Positions 1 to 5,153 of a stretch of DNA of 16,590 nt are shown here, in pieces. A program made the translations under genes and the position numbers. Every line of letters begins with the position of its first letter. The first letter of the stretch is position 1. Origin of the DNA: DASYUM01 sp036001225 (lineage in GTDB: Bacteria; Methylomirabilota; Methylomirabilia; Rokubacteriales; DASRDR01); NCBI GenBank assembly GCA_036001225.1, contig DASYUM010000089.1:1-16590 (forward strand), read 5' to 3'. The notes below the pieces were generated by a model. It did not search any database. It was not told the origin of the DNA and saw only the letters and a list, made by a program, of their open reading frames with translations.

Positions 1-111
1 GTGCACGGGACCTACCCGCCCGGCTATACCCCCAAGCAGAACACGGCGGTCATGCAGCCGATGCCCGACCTGGCGCGGAACATCCCGGACCTGGCCGCCT
101 ACCTCCGCTAA
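1..111 (+). CDS. Cytochrome c-like protein, C-terminal fragment (5' truncated by window edge)
   Basis: Reading frame 1 is open from the first base to TAA at 109-111, giving 36 residues that end in MPDLARNIPDLAAYLR. A Met-Pro followed by a short helix ending in 'DLAAYL' is how many class I cytochrome c domains finish, with the Met as axial haem ligand and the last helix packed on the fold. The CXXCH motif would lie to the left of the window, so haem binding is not visible here. The gene converges on the PuuD-type membrane protein at 359-1081. PuuD-family urate hydroxylases carry a C-terminal cytochrome c domain that this neighbour lacks, so a functional link is possible but unproven. Any protein with a similar helix could give this tail. 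Confidence 0.5.
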   Translation: MHGTYPPGYTPKQNTAVMQPMPDLARNIPDLAAYLR

Positions 112-172
112 CCGGGCCGATACCCGTCGCTTCTCTGCGTCCTCGGTCGTGGGCGCGCCTCATTTCGGGCCC

Positions 173-307
173 GCGCGCCCCGGACGGCGGGGCCCCAGCC
201 CCCGCGACGTCCGGCGGCGCGCATATGCGGCATACGCCTCGGCGCGGTCTTTGGGACAGCGCGCCCCGGGCGGCGGGGCCCCAGCCCCGCGACGCCCGGC
301 GGCGCGC
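173..307 (-). repeat. Hairpin repeat array A (two copies)
   Basis: Two copies of a ~50 bp GC-rich imperfect palindrome lie at 173-222 and 259-307, separated by 36 bp. Each has GCGCGCC at one end and GGCGCGC at the other. Inside these are complementary arms (CGGACG with CGTCCG, and GCGGGGC with GCCCCGC) around a small TGGG-type loop. The orientation is opposite to arrays B (12719-12887) and C (15981-16084). The array sits between two convergent genes, where such hairpins could act as bidirectional terminators, though no T-run follows. Copy 2 has compensating changes (GGACG to GGGCG on one arm, CGTCC to CGCCC on the other), which suggests the base pairing is conserved. Confidence 0.9.
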
Positions 308-358
308 ATTCCTGCGTCCTTGATCTGCTCGGGTCTCGGCCCGGTTACACGCGGCGGC

Positions 359-1081
359 TCACATGCTGCGCAGGAAGATCTCGAACATCAGGTAAAAGAC
401 CAGCGCCAGCACGAACCCCGCGGTCAGCGTCCCCTGGATCGTGTCGAGCGGCTTCTTGGTGGCCCCCTGGGCGCCGACGAGGGCGTTGATCTCGGCCAGC
501 CCGATGATCACGGCGGCCAGGATCGCCACCCAGGGCTTGCCGACGGAGTTGGGGCGGACCAGGGTCGGCAGATGGCTGGCGGCGCCCATGTAGAAGAGCA
601 TCGGGATCGAGAAGACGACGTTCGTCCGCGAGGCCAGCGCCGCGCGCCGGGCGCGGGCGGCCGCATCGGGAATCGGCTGGCCCCCCCGGGCCGTCTGGAC
701 CGCGTTGGCGATGACGACCTGCTGGTGCGGCCAGATCACGAACCAGACGTTCGCCCACATGATGCTGCCCAGGATCCCCCCGAGCGTGATCGCCCACCCA
801 TAGGTCGAGTTCCACCAGCCCGCCCAGCCGAGCTGACCCAACCGGTGGAAGATGATCAGCCAGCCGGTGATGAAGGTCACCATGGCGCCCCACCGGAACC
901 ACCAGAGGGCGCGGGGGACCAGCTTCTGAATCGCGCCGCTGCGCACGGCCGGCTCGGTTTCGGCGAAGAAGGGGGTCTGGACGAGGTTGAAGTAGTAGAG
1001 GATGCCGATCCAGGTAATGCCGGCCAGGAAGTGAAACCAGCGGAGCAGGAACAGCCAGCCTTCGCCCGTCAGCAGCGCCAT
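359..1081 (-). CDS. Membrane protein of the urate hydroxylase (PuuD) N-terminal domain type
   Basis: 240 aa, start ATG at 1081-1079, preceded by GAGGAG (1085-1090). It is very hydrophobic, with about seven predicted membrane spans. The N-terminal part, with RWFHFLAGITWIGILYYFN and a following QTPFF, then RALWWFRWGAM and IIFHRLGQLGWAGWW, is what I associate with the Urate_ox_N/PuuD family. Intramembrane histidines (H17, H79, H119) would suit haem or quinone-linked chemistry. PuuD proteins normally continue into a cytochrome c domain; this one stops after the membrane part, and a cytochrome-like gene ends 248 bp away on the opposite strand. Transcription probably starts from the promoter at 1271-1299, giving a ~180 nt leader. 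Whether urate is the substrate is inferred; similar short homologues are often annotated simply as membrane proteins. Confidence 0.65.
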   Translation of the reverse strand: MALLTGEGWLFLLRWFHFLAGITWIGILYYFNLVQTPFFAETEPAVRSGAIQKLVPRALWWFRWGAMVTFITGWLIIFHRLGQLGWAGWWNSTYGWAITLGGILGSIMWANVWFVIWPHQQVVIANAVQTARGGQPIPDAAARARRAALASRTNVVFSIPMLFYMGAASHLPTLVRPNSVGKPWVAILAAVIIGLAEINALVGAQGATKKPLDTIQGTLTAGFVLALVFYLMFEIFLRSM

Positions 1082-1109
1082 GGACTCCTCTCTTTCGGCC
1101 TACGCGCGT

Positions 1110-1205
1110 GTGAGCGGCATTGCGCCTGACCGGGCGCCGGTAGAGTGAGCGGCAGGGCCGTCGATGCCGGGCGGGAGCGCGTGCCGTCCGGGCTGGTCAG
1201 GGCGC
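1110..1205 (-). promoter_or_regulatory. Structured leader of the PuuD-type gene (candidate)
   Basis: Within the predicted 5' UTR, 1122-1131 and 1195-1205 form an inverted repeat (GCGCCTGACC against GGTCAGGGCGC, one bulge) enclosing ~63 nt. The 10-mer GTGAGCGGCA occurs twice as a direct repeat, at 1110-1119 and 1145-1154. I recognise no known riboswitch class in it. It could be a regulatory RNA or a repeated protein-binding site. Confidence 0.35.
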
Positions 1206-1270
1206 CCTCCTCGGCGCACCCGTGGCGTCCATACGCATGGGGATCGTCGGCGTGGTTCGAAGCCGGCCCG

Positions 1271-1299
1271 ATTACACACTCGCCCGCCCGGACTGTCAA
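1271..1299 (-). promoter_or_regulatory. Sigma-70-type promoter for the PuuD-type gene
   Basis: Reading leftward: -35 TTGACA (1299-1294), exactly 17 bp spacer, -10 TGTAAT (1276-1271). That is 6/6 and 5/6 matches to the consensus in a very GC-rich background. The predicted transcription start is near 1264, about 183 nt before the ATG at 1081. Confidence 0.7.
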
Positions 1300-1441
1300 C
1301 CCAAAAGGCCGGCGCCGCTCGGCGCGCGGCGCCACCGGCGTACCGTACGGCGCCGAGACACGGCTGTCCGCGGGCGCCACAGTGCTGGCCGGCTTCCGGG
1401 CCGGAATTCGGAGGGACCTCCGCAAATCGCCCGGCGCCACC

Positions 1442-1457
1442 TGGCATCGACGTTGCA
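1442..1457 (+). promoter_or_regulatory. Sigma-54 (RpoN) -24/-12 promoter
   Basis: TGGCA at 1442-1446 and TTGCA at 1453-1457 have the spacing of the sigma-54 consensus (TGGCACG, four bases, TTGCA). Only two positions of the -24 block differ. Transcription would start near 1468, about 100 nt before the BON-domain lipoprotein at 1569. A 14 bp palindrome (CGGAGG, two bases, CCTCCG; 1409-1422) lies just upstream. I found no clear enhancer-binding site, so the activator is unknown. Confidence 0.55.
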
Positions 1458-1480
1458 CTTTTGACATCCCGGGTTGGTGC

Positions 1481-1508
1481 GTGCCGGACGGCACCCCGGG
1501 TCCGGCAC
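1481..1508 (+). promoter_or_regulatory. Leader hairpin upstream of BON-domain gene
   Basis: A perfect 9 bp stem, GTGCCGGAC (1481-1489) with GTCCGGCAC (1500-1508), has a 10 nt loop. An alternative pairing GTGCCG/CGGCAC within 1481-1494 competes with it. It lies between the predicted sigma-54 start and the Shine-Dalgarno sequence. The function is unknown. Confidence 0.4.
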
Positions 1509-1568
1509 ATCAGGCGAGGTTCCTCGGAACCGACCGGGGCCGCGACGCAGAGAAGGAGGTCACCCAGA

Positions 1569-1877
1569 ATGCGGTATGCACTGCGCTCCATGTCCGTGGC
1601 GGCGCTCCTCGTGTTCGTGCTGGCCGGCTGCGCCTCCATGACCGGCAAGACGGCCGGCGAGACCATCGACGACGCCTCGATCACCGCTGCGGTGAAGACG
1701 AAGCTGGCGGGCGAGAAGATCTCGACGCTCACCAAGATCGACGTCGATACCAACCGCGGCACCGTCTATCTCAACGGCAACGTGGACAACGAGGCGATGC
1801 GGATGAGGGCGGCCGAGCTGGCCCGTCAGGTGAAGGGTGTCCGCGAGGTCGTCAACAACCTGAAGGTGAGGAGCTAG
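1569..1877 (+). CDS. BON-domain lipoprotein (OsmY-like)
   Basis: 102 aa. ATG at 1569 is chosen because AAGGAGGT (1553-1560) precedes it by 8 nt and because the signal peptide begins there. A type II signal peptide ends in the lipobox LAGC, with Cys21 as lipid-anchor site, so the protein should be membrane-anchored in the periplasm. Residues ~33-101 form one BON domain, with the DASITAAVKTKL start, a VYLNGNV strand and VREVVNNLKV at the end. BON domains are thought to bind phospholipid and stabilise membranes under osmotic or envelope stress; a single-domain lipoprotein of this kind is a small relative of OsmY. The DUF5670 gene follows 35 nt later, probably in the same transcript under the sigma-54 element. 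Confidence 0.85.
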   Translation: MRYALRSMSVAALLVFVLAGCASMTGKTAGETIDDASITAAVKTKLAGEKISTLTKIDVDTNRGTVYLNGNVDNEAMRMRAAELARQVKGVREVVNNLKVRS

Positions 1878-1912
1878 TAGCCCTTTCGGGCTGCCGGCTG
1901 GAGGGTCCGTCA

Positions 1913-2065
1913 ATGCTGTGGACCATCTTCCTGATCTTGATCATCGCGTGGGCGCTGGGGCTCGTGAGTGGATACACGGTGGGAAGCTACATCCACCTGC
2001 TCCTGGTGATCGCGCTGGTGGTCCTGGTCTTCCAGCTCCTGACCGGCCGGCGCGCGATCCCTTAG
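1913..2065 (+). CDS. Small membrane protein, DUF5670 / Lmo0937 family
   Basis: 50 aa, ATG at 1913 with GGAGGG (1900-1905) seven bases upstream; stop TAG 2063-2065. The start MLWTIFLILIIAWALGLVSG, a YTVGSYIHLLLVIA stretch and a closing GRR are characteristic of the Lmo0937/DUF5670 family of two-span membrane peptides. The family has no established function and is often found near stress-response genes, which fits its place behind the BON lipoprotein. It is short enough to be missed by automatic gene callers. Confidence 0.85.
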   Translation: MLWTIFLILIIAWALGLVSGYTVGSYIHLLLVIALVVLVFQLLTGRRAIP

Positions 2066-2079
2066 CGGCGTCGGGCACA

Positions 2080-2111
2080 CCGGGCGGCGGCGGCGCTTCG
2101 CCGCCGCCCGG
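2080..2111 (+). terminator. Strong hairpin after the DUF5670 gene, no T-run
   Basis: CCGGGCGGCGG (2080-2090) pairs with CCGCCGCCCGG (2101-2111). A shifted register with a three-base CTT loop is also possible. It begins 15 bp after the DUF5670 stop codon. No T-tract follows, so it may be a Rho-assisted terminator or an mRNA 3' end stabiliser. Confidence 0.5.
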
Positions 2112-2149
2112 TCCTGCCGCTCCCGTCACTCCGCCGCCTGTGGGCGGCA

Positions 2150-2628
2150 CTCTAGAGTCTCACCCCGATAGACGTCGCCTCCCCGCTTCGGCAATCTGAC
2201 AGTTAAGGGCCAACGACATCCGGCCGCCGCGTTCCCAGCCCTCCCGGGAGCCCGGCGAGGTCTGGTGTCGTTGGCCTTTTTGTTTTCCCTCTCCCGCCGC
2301 GACGTCGTCGCTTTGCACCCTTTCCAGCCGGCGGCGGCGTGACGGGCCGTATGTCGGGCGGCGTGGCGGCCCCGTCGGTGAGCGGAAGCGCGTCGAGCAC
2401 GGCGGCCGGGCAGCGCGACCACGACGGTCCCCCGCGGGCCCGGCACGACTGGTTCCGACCTGGCGAAGCGCTGCTAGTACTGTTCCCGAATTGGAGCAAA
2501 ATCGGACGACGACCGAGGACGACGCTAGGCGAAGTTAATTGGACCCGCACTAGTCGGTCGCTCGATCGGCTCGGGGGCCTCCCCGGTTTCGTCCCCCGGG
2601 AGGCTCTAGGGGCTCACACGGATAGACG
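2150..2628. repeat. Pair of imperfect 25 bp direct repeats bounding a gene-free segment
   Basis: The 25-mers at 2150-2174 and 2604-2628 match at 21 of 25 positions; both start CTCTAG and end GATAGACG. The 429 bp between them hold the terminator hairpin at 2206-2286 but no gene I can support. No terminal inverted repeats or transposase are visible, so this could be a duplicated regulatory site rather than a mobile element. Confidence 0.4.
2206..2286 (+). terminator. Intrinsic terminator with large structured loop; possible sRNA 3' end
   Basis: GGCCAACGACA (2208-2218) pairs perfectly with TGTCGTTGGCC (2266-2276), followed at once by TTTTTGTTTT (2277-2286). The 47 nt loop is GC-rich and holds its own inverted repeat (CTCCCGGGAG, 2241-2250). 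This is the only classical T-run terminator in the window. It lies ~140 bp beyond the DUF5670 stop, after another hairpin, so it may instead end a separate small RNA. On the minus strand no T-run follows, so the plus orientation is preferred. Confidence 0.65.
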
Positions 2629-2712
2629 CGTCCCGGCCTTGCCTCCACCATCGCGGGGAGAGGCCACTCGGGCTGACGGCCCGCGGCGCCCGCCTCCACA
2701 CGGGCATCCTGG
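2287..2712. other. Intergenic stretch with no supported gene
   Basis: Open frames here have no recognisable motif, no good ribosome binding site and overlap each other on both strands. The stretch contains a locally AT-richer patch (about 2485-2545), a hairpin with a 7 bp outer stem (GCCTCCC/GGGAGGC, 2577-2604) and the second 25 bp direct repeat. It might hold a degraded gene or an unannotated RNA; I see no positive evidence for either. Confidence 0.4.
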
Positions 2713-2726
2713 CTGAGTCAGCTCAG
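2713..2726. promoter_or_regulatory. Possible operator upstream of the XRE-type gene
   Basis: CTGAG and CTCAG arms flank TCAG in a 14 bp near-palindrome, about 50 bp before the start of the HTH gene. XRE-type repressors often bind such sites upstream of their own gene. This assignment rests on position and symmetry only. Confidence 0.2.
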
Positions 2727-2778
2727 TGGCCTCCTTCCGTTTCCGGCGCCGGCATCCGGTTTGCTCGATCGGGACGAG

Positions 2779-3072
2779 ATGTCCAGTCTCGGGAGCGTCT
2801 TGCCGGCCAGGCCCGCGGAGCGTGATCGGGTACGACGGAACCCCCTGCCCGCGGTTCGCGACCGGATCCACACCGCGCGGGCGCAGCGCCGGTGGACTCA
2901 GGCGCGGCTCGCCCAGGCGCTGGGGGTGAGCCCGTCCACGATCTCGAAGTGGGAGCGGGGCGCGACCCGACCGGATCCGGAGCAGCGAGCCGCCCTGGCC
3001 CGGCCCGGGGGTCAGCTCAGATCTCGCCGCTTGGCGTCGAATTCCTCCTTGTTGATCTCGCCTCGCGCATAG
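2779..3072 (+). CDS. XRE/Cro-CI-family HTH protein, small or C-terminally degraded
   Basis: 97 aa from ATG 2779 (a TTG at 2761 is the other in-frame choice; both ribosome sites are weak). A single HTH_3 domain covers about residues 27-70: RDRIHTARAQRRWTQARLAQ, then ALGVSPSTISKWERG and TRPDPEQRAALAR. This is a clear sequence-specific DNA-binding fold (helices 2 and 3 around TQARLAQALGVSPSTISKWE). After about residue 76 the protein loses family likeness, and its last ~20 codons (3012-3072) are read antisense through the SHOCT gene's 3' end. The protein may thus be a truncated regulator whose original C-terminus was lost. The target is unknown; self-regulation or control of the neighbouring membrane protein is possible. 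Confidence 0.6.
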   Translation: MSSLGSVLPARPAERDRVRRNPLPAVRDRIHTARAQRRWTQARLAQALGVSPSTISKWERGATRPDPEQRAALARPGGQLRSRRLASNSSLLISPRA

Positions 3073-3323
3073 CGCTCCCGGAGAATCGCCAGGGCGGCGT
3101 CGGATCGTCGGCCTTGCCCGACCAGCCAGCGCAGTCCCACGACGAAGCCGACCACCACGAGCACCCAGAACAGCAGAACCAGGAGCCCGAAGCCGAGCGC
3201 CCATGCGCCCACCATCCACCACATGGGATGCCACTCCCCCCGCCACCCGTAGGCGCCCTCTTGGGCCGCGGCGACGGCCGGCGTCAGGAGCAGGAGGAGA
3301 AGCGGAGCCAGGCGCGGCTTCAT
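3012..3323 (-). CDS. SHOCT-domain membrane protein
   Basis: 103 aa, ATG at 3323-3321. Residues 1-20 are a signal peptide (LLLLLLTPAVAAA, likely cleavage before Gln21), residues ~38-65 a transmembrane helix after a Trp-rich segment (WHPMWWMVGAW), and residues ~77-102 a SHOCT motif (LAILRERYARGEINKEEFDA, then KRRDL). SHOCT motifs are short C-terminal helical pairs, often in small membrane or oligomerising proteins; their biochemical role is poorly known. The gene faces the HTH gene and overlaps it tail to tail by 61 bp. Its start is 76 bp from the 3' end of the tRNA gene on the same strand, so read-through from the tRNA promoter is possible. Confidence 0.85.
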   Translation of the reverse strand: MKPRLAPLLLLLLTPAVAAAQEGAYGWRGEWHPMWWMVGAWALGFGLLVLLFWVLVVVGFVVGLRWLVGQGRRSDAALAILRERYARGEINKEEFDAKRRDLS

Positions 3324-3399
3324 GCGAGTCCACCCCCGGGGCCGACGGGCGGCCCCGATCGAGGCCGGCGACGGCGGGCCCGGCCCAGGATTATTTCGG

Positions 3400-3474
3400 T
3401 GGTGGCGGTGGGAGGAATCGAACCTCCGACACGGGGCTTATGAGACCCCTGCTCTGCCGCTGAGCTACACCGCC
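3400..3474 (-). tRNA. tRNA-Met (anticodon CAT), elongator type, CCA encoded
   Basis: The reverse strand folds as a full cloverleaf: acceptor stem GGCGGTG/CACCGCC, D-arm GCTC/GAGC, anticodon stem GGGGT/GCCCC with loop CTCATAA (anticodon CAT), T-arm GGAGG TTCGATT CCTCC, discriminator A and genomically encoded CCA (3402-3400). Position 1-72 is a G-C pair, which argues against initiator tRNA-fMet. The GGCGG acceptor favours elongator Met over the lysidine-modified tRNA-Ile2(CAT), though the latter cannot be fully excluded by eye. Ile2 would be of interest because tilS is in the same window. Confidence 0.93.
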
Positions 3475-3493
3475 GCGTCCGGAAAGCAGAGTC

Positions 3494-3522
3494 ATGGTAG
3501 GCGCTGGCCGACGGCGGGTCAA
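3494..3522 (-). promoter_or_regulatory. Promoter of the tRNA-Met gene
   Basis: Leftward -35 TTGACC (3522-3517), 17 bp spacer, -10 TACCAT (3499-3494). Transcription would start near 3487, about 13 nt before the mature tRNA 5' end at 3474. Confidence 0.6.
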
Positions 3523-3579
3523 GCGCGCCGCTCACCGCCGGCGCGCGCGCTGGGCGTCGCTGCTCGCACCGTCACGCTC

Positions 3580-3607
3580 TGGACAGCTTCGACCGCTTTG
3601 TTATAAT
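3580..3607 (+). promoter_or_regulatory. Strong sigma-70 promoter for the polyacidic protein
   Basis: -35 TGGACA (3580-3585, 5/6), 16 bp spacer, perfect -10 TATAAT (3602-3607). Predicted start near 3614, 72 nt upstream of the ATG at 3686. It diverges from the tRNA promoter 60 bp away. With no T-run terminator after the small gene, it may also feed the CoA-transferase operon. Confidence 0.7.
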
Positions 3608-3685
3608 CGGGCCAATTCCACTCGCGCAGGCACGATTGGCGAACGCTCTCTCCGCTTTGATGGGGAACAACCGCACGGAGGTAAT

Positions 3686-3925
3686 ATGAGGTTGCGGAAG
3701 CGCCCTCGCATCGACGACGAGGAGAACCTCTACTACGCCAACGACGACGGCGACGAGGAAGAGGACCTCGAGGAAGACGACGACGAGGAGGACGACGAGG
3801 ACGACGAGGACGAGGAGCTCGACGACGACGAGCTCGACGACGAGGAGCTCGAGGACGACGAGGACGACGAGGACGAGGAGTTGGAGGAGGACGAGGAGGA
3901 GGATGACGACAAGGCTGGCGAATAA
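3686..3925 (+). CDS. Small polyacidic (Asp/Glu-rich) protein
   Basis: 79 aa. ATG at 3686 is supported by GGAGG (3677-3681) and the TATAAT promoter upstream. The first nine residues, MRLRKRPRI, carry four arginines and one lysine; then comes a short DDEENLYYANDDG segment, followed by an almost unbroken Asp/Glu run with isolated leucines and a KAGE end. By hand count 55 of 79 residues are acidic. The DNA is correspondingly a GAC/GAG codon array (about 3710-3910). No fold or family is recognisable. A basic head with an acidic tail could suit a histone-like, nucleic-acid-mimicking, cation-binding or chaperone-type disordered protein, but none of these is shown. It is separated from the CaiB gene by 44 bp containing a hairpin. 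Clear start signals make it more than a low-complexity accident. Confidence 0.75.
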   Translation: MRLRKRPRIDDEENLYYANDDGDEEEDLEEDDDEEDDEDDEDEELDDDELDDEELEDDEDDEDEELEEDEEEDDDKAGE

Positions 3926-3929
3926 CGTC

Positions 3930-3953
3930 GGCCGCCGCCCCCGGGCGGTGGCC
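3930..3953 (+). terminator. Hairpin between the polyacidic gene and CaiB gene
   Basis: GGCCGCCGCCC (3930-3940) pairs with GGGCGGTGGCC (3943-3953), with one G-T pair and a tight loop. No T-run follows; the AGAGG ribosome site of the next gene begins five bases on. It may be a partial terminator, or separate expression of the abundant small protein from the downstream operon. Confidence 0.45.
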
Positions 3954-3969
3954 CATTAGAGGCGCGCCG

Positions 3970-5142
3970 ATGCCGCTCTCCCACCTCCGCGTGCTCGACT
4001 TCACGCAGGTCCGCGCCGGCCCTACCTGCACCAAGATCCTGGCCGACTTCGGGGCCGAGGTCATCCGCATCGAGCGCCCCGGGGAGGCCGACCGTGAGCG
4101 GGAGCCGTTCGACGCCGTCGATCTCAACCGGGGCAAGAAGAGTATCTTGCTCGATCTCGCCAAGCCCGCCGGCCTCGAGGTGGTGCGACGGCTCGTCCCG
4201 GCCACCGACGTGGTGGTGGAGAACTTCCGCCCCGGCGTCAAGCACCGCCTCGGCATCGACTACGAGCGGTTGTCGGCGCTGAACCCCCGGTTGATCTACG
4301 CCAGCATCTCGGGCTTCGGCCAGTCCGGCCCCTACGCCGACCGCCCCGGCTACGACCAGATCGTCCAGGGCATGTCCGGCCTCATGTCGCTGACCGGAAG
4401 CGAGGAGACCGGACCCCTGCGGATCGGGATTCCCATCGGGGACCTGCTGGCCGGCTACTTCGCCGCCCTCGGCATCCTCGTTGCGCTGGCCGAGCGCGAA
4501 CGCTCGGGCCGCGGCCAGTGGCTCGACACCTCGCTGCTGGCCGCGCTGGCCGGTAGCCTCTCGTTCCAGGCCGGCAAGTTTCTGAACACCGGGGCGGTGC
4601 CGCCGCCGGTCGGCAACCATCATCCGCTGACCTCCCCGATGGGCGTCTATCGGGCGCGGGATGGCCATCTCAACCTCGCCGTCGGCTCCGAGGTGATGTG
4701 GCGGCGCTTCTGCGACGCGATCGGACGGCCCGAGTTGGCGGCCGATCCGCGCTTCGCGACGAACCAGGGCCGGATCGACCACCGCCCGGCGCTGAACGCG
4801 ATCATCGAAGAAGTGTTCGCCGGTGGCTCCCGCGCCGAGTGGGTCGAGCGGCTCAACGCGGCTGGCGTGGCCTGCGGGCCCATCTACCACGTCGGTCAGG
4901 TCTTCGGCGATTCGCAGGTCCAGCAGGCCCGCCTGGTCGAAGAAGTGCACCACCCGGTTCACGGCCCGATGCGCGTCCTCGGGCTGCCCGTCTTCCTCCA
5001 CCGCACGCCGGCCAAGGTGACCAGCCCGTCGCCGCTGCCGGGCGAGCACACCCGTCAGGTGCTGCAGGCCGCCGGCTACGACGCCCCCGGTATCGAGCGC
5101 TTGCTGGCCGACGGGGCGGCGGCGGAATCCCGGCCCCGCTAG
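3970..5142 (+). CDS. CaiB/BaiF family (type III) CoA-transferase
   Basis: 390 aa, ATG 3970 with AGAGG (3958-3962) seven bases upstream. Family III CoA-transferases move CoA between carboxylic acids through an enzyme-bound aspartyl thioester. The N-terminal VLDFTQVRAGPTCTKILADF followed by GAEVIRIE, the VVENFRPGV segment, the SGFGQSGPYADRPGYD block and the IGIPIGDLLAGYFAA motif are all family hallmarks. Asp158 is the expected catalytic nucleophile (Asp169 of formyl-CoA transferase). The length is usual for the family (~390-430). The crotonase-fold gene starts 11 bp downstream, so the pair probably handles one acyl-CoA substrate: activation by CoA transfer, then a crotonase-type step. The acid and CoA donor cannot be read from sequence. 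Confidence 0.93.
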   Translation: MPLSHLRVLDFTQVRAGPTCTKILADFGAEVIRIERPGEADREREPFDAVDLNRGKKSILLDLAKPAGLEVVRRLVPATDVVVENFRPGVKHRLGIDYERLSALNPRLIYASISGFGQSGPYADRPGYDQIVQGMSGLMSLTGSEETGPLRIGIPIGDLLAGYFAALGILVALAERERSGRGQWLDTSLLAALAGSLSFQAGKFLNTGAVPPPVGNHHPLTSPMGVYRARDGHLNLAVGSEVMWRRFCDAIGRPELAADPRFATNQGRIDHRPALNAIIEEVFAGGSRAEWVERLNAAGVACGPIYHVGQVFGDSQVQQARLVEEVHHPVHGPMRVLGLPVFLHRTPAKVTSPSPLPGEHTRQVLQAAGYDAPGIERLLADGAAAESRPR

Positions 5143-5153
5143 AGGAGCCCCCC

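Noticed and set aside
149..1129. Plus-strand open frame through the first kilobase
   Set aside because: It runs through the hairpin repeats and antisense to the PuuD-type gene; its product is charge-rich low-complexity sequence typical of a shadow frame in GC-rich DNA.
1253..1268. GGTTCGAAGCC as a tRNA T-arm or tRNA fragment
   Set aside because: The flanking bases do not form a T-stem, and no acceptor or anticodon arm can be found on either strand.
2465..2485. Sigma-54 site in CTGGCGAAGCGCTGCT
   Set aside because: The spacing between GG and GC is one base short of the required distance, and no gene follows.
3733..5049. Long minus-strand frame encoding a serine run
   Set aside because: It is the complement of the GAC/GAG codon array of the polyacidic gene and of the CaiB gene; no start signals and no family likeness outside the serine run.
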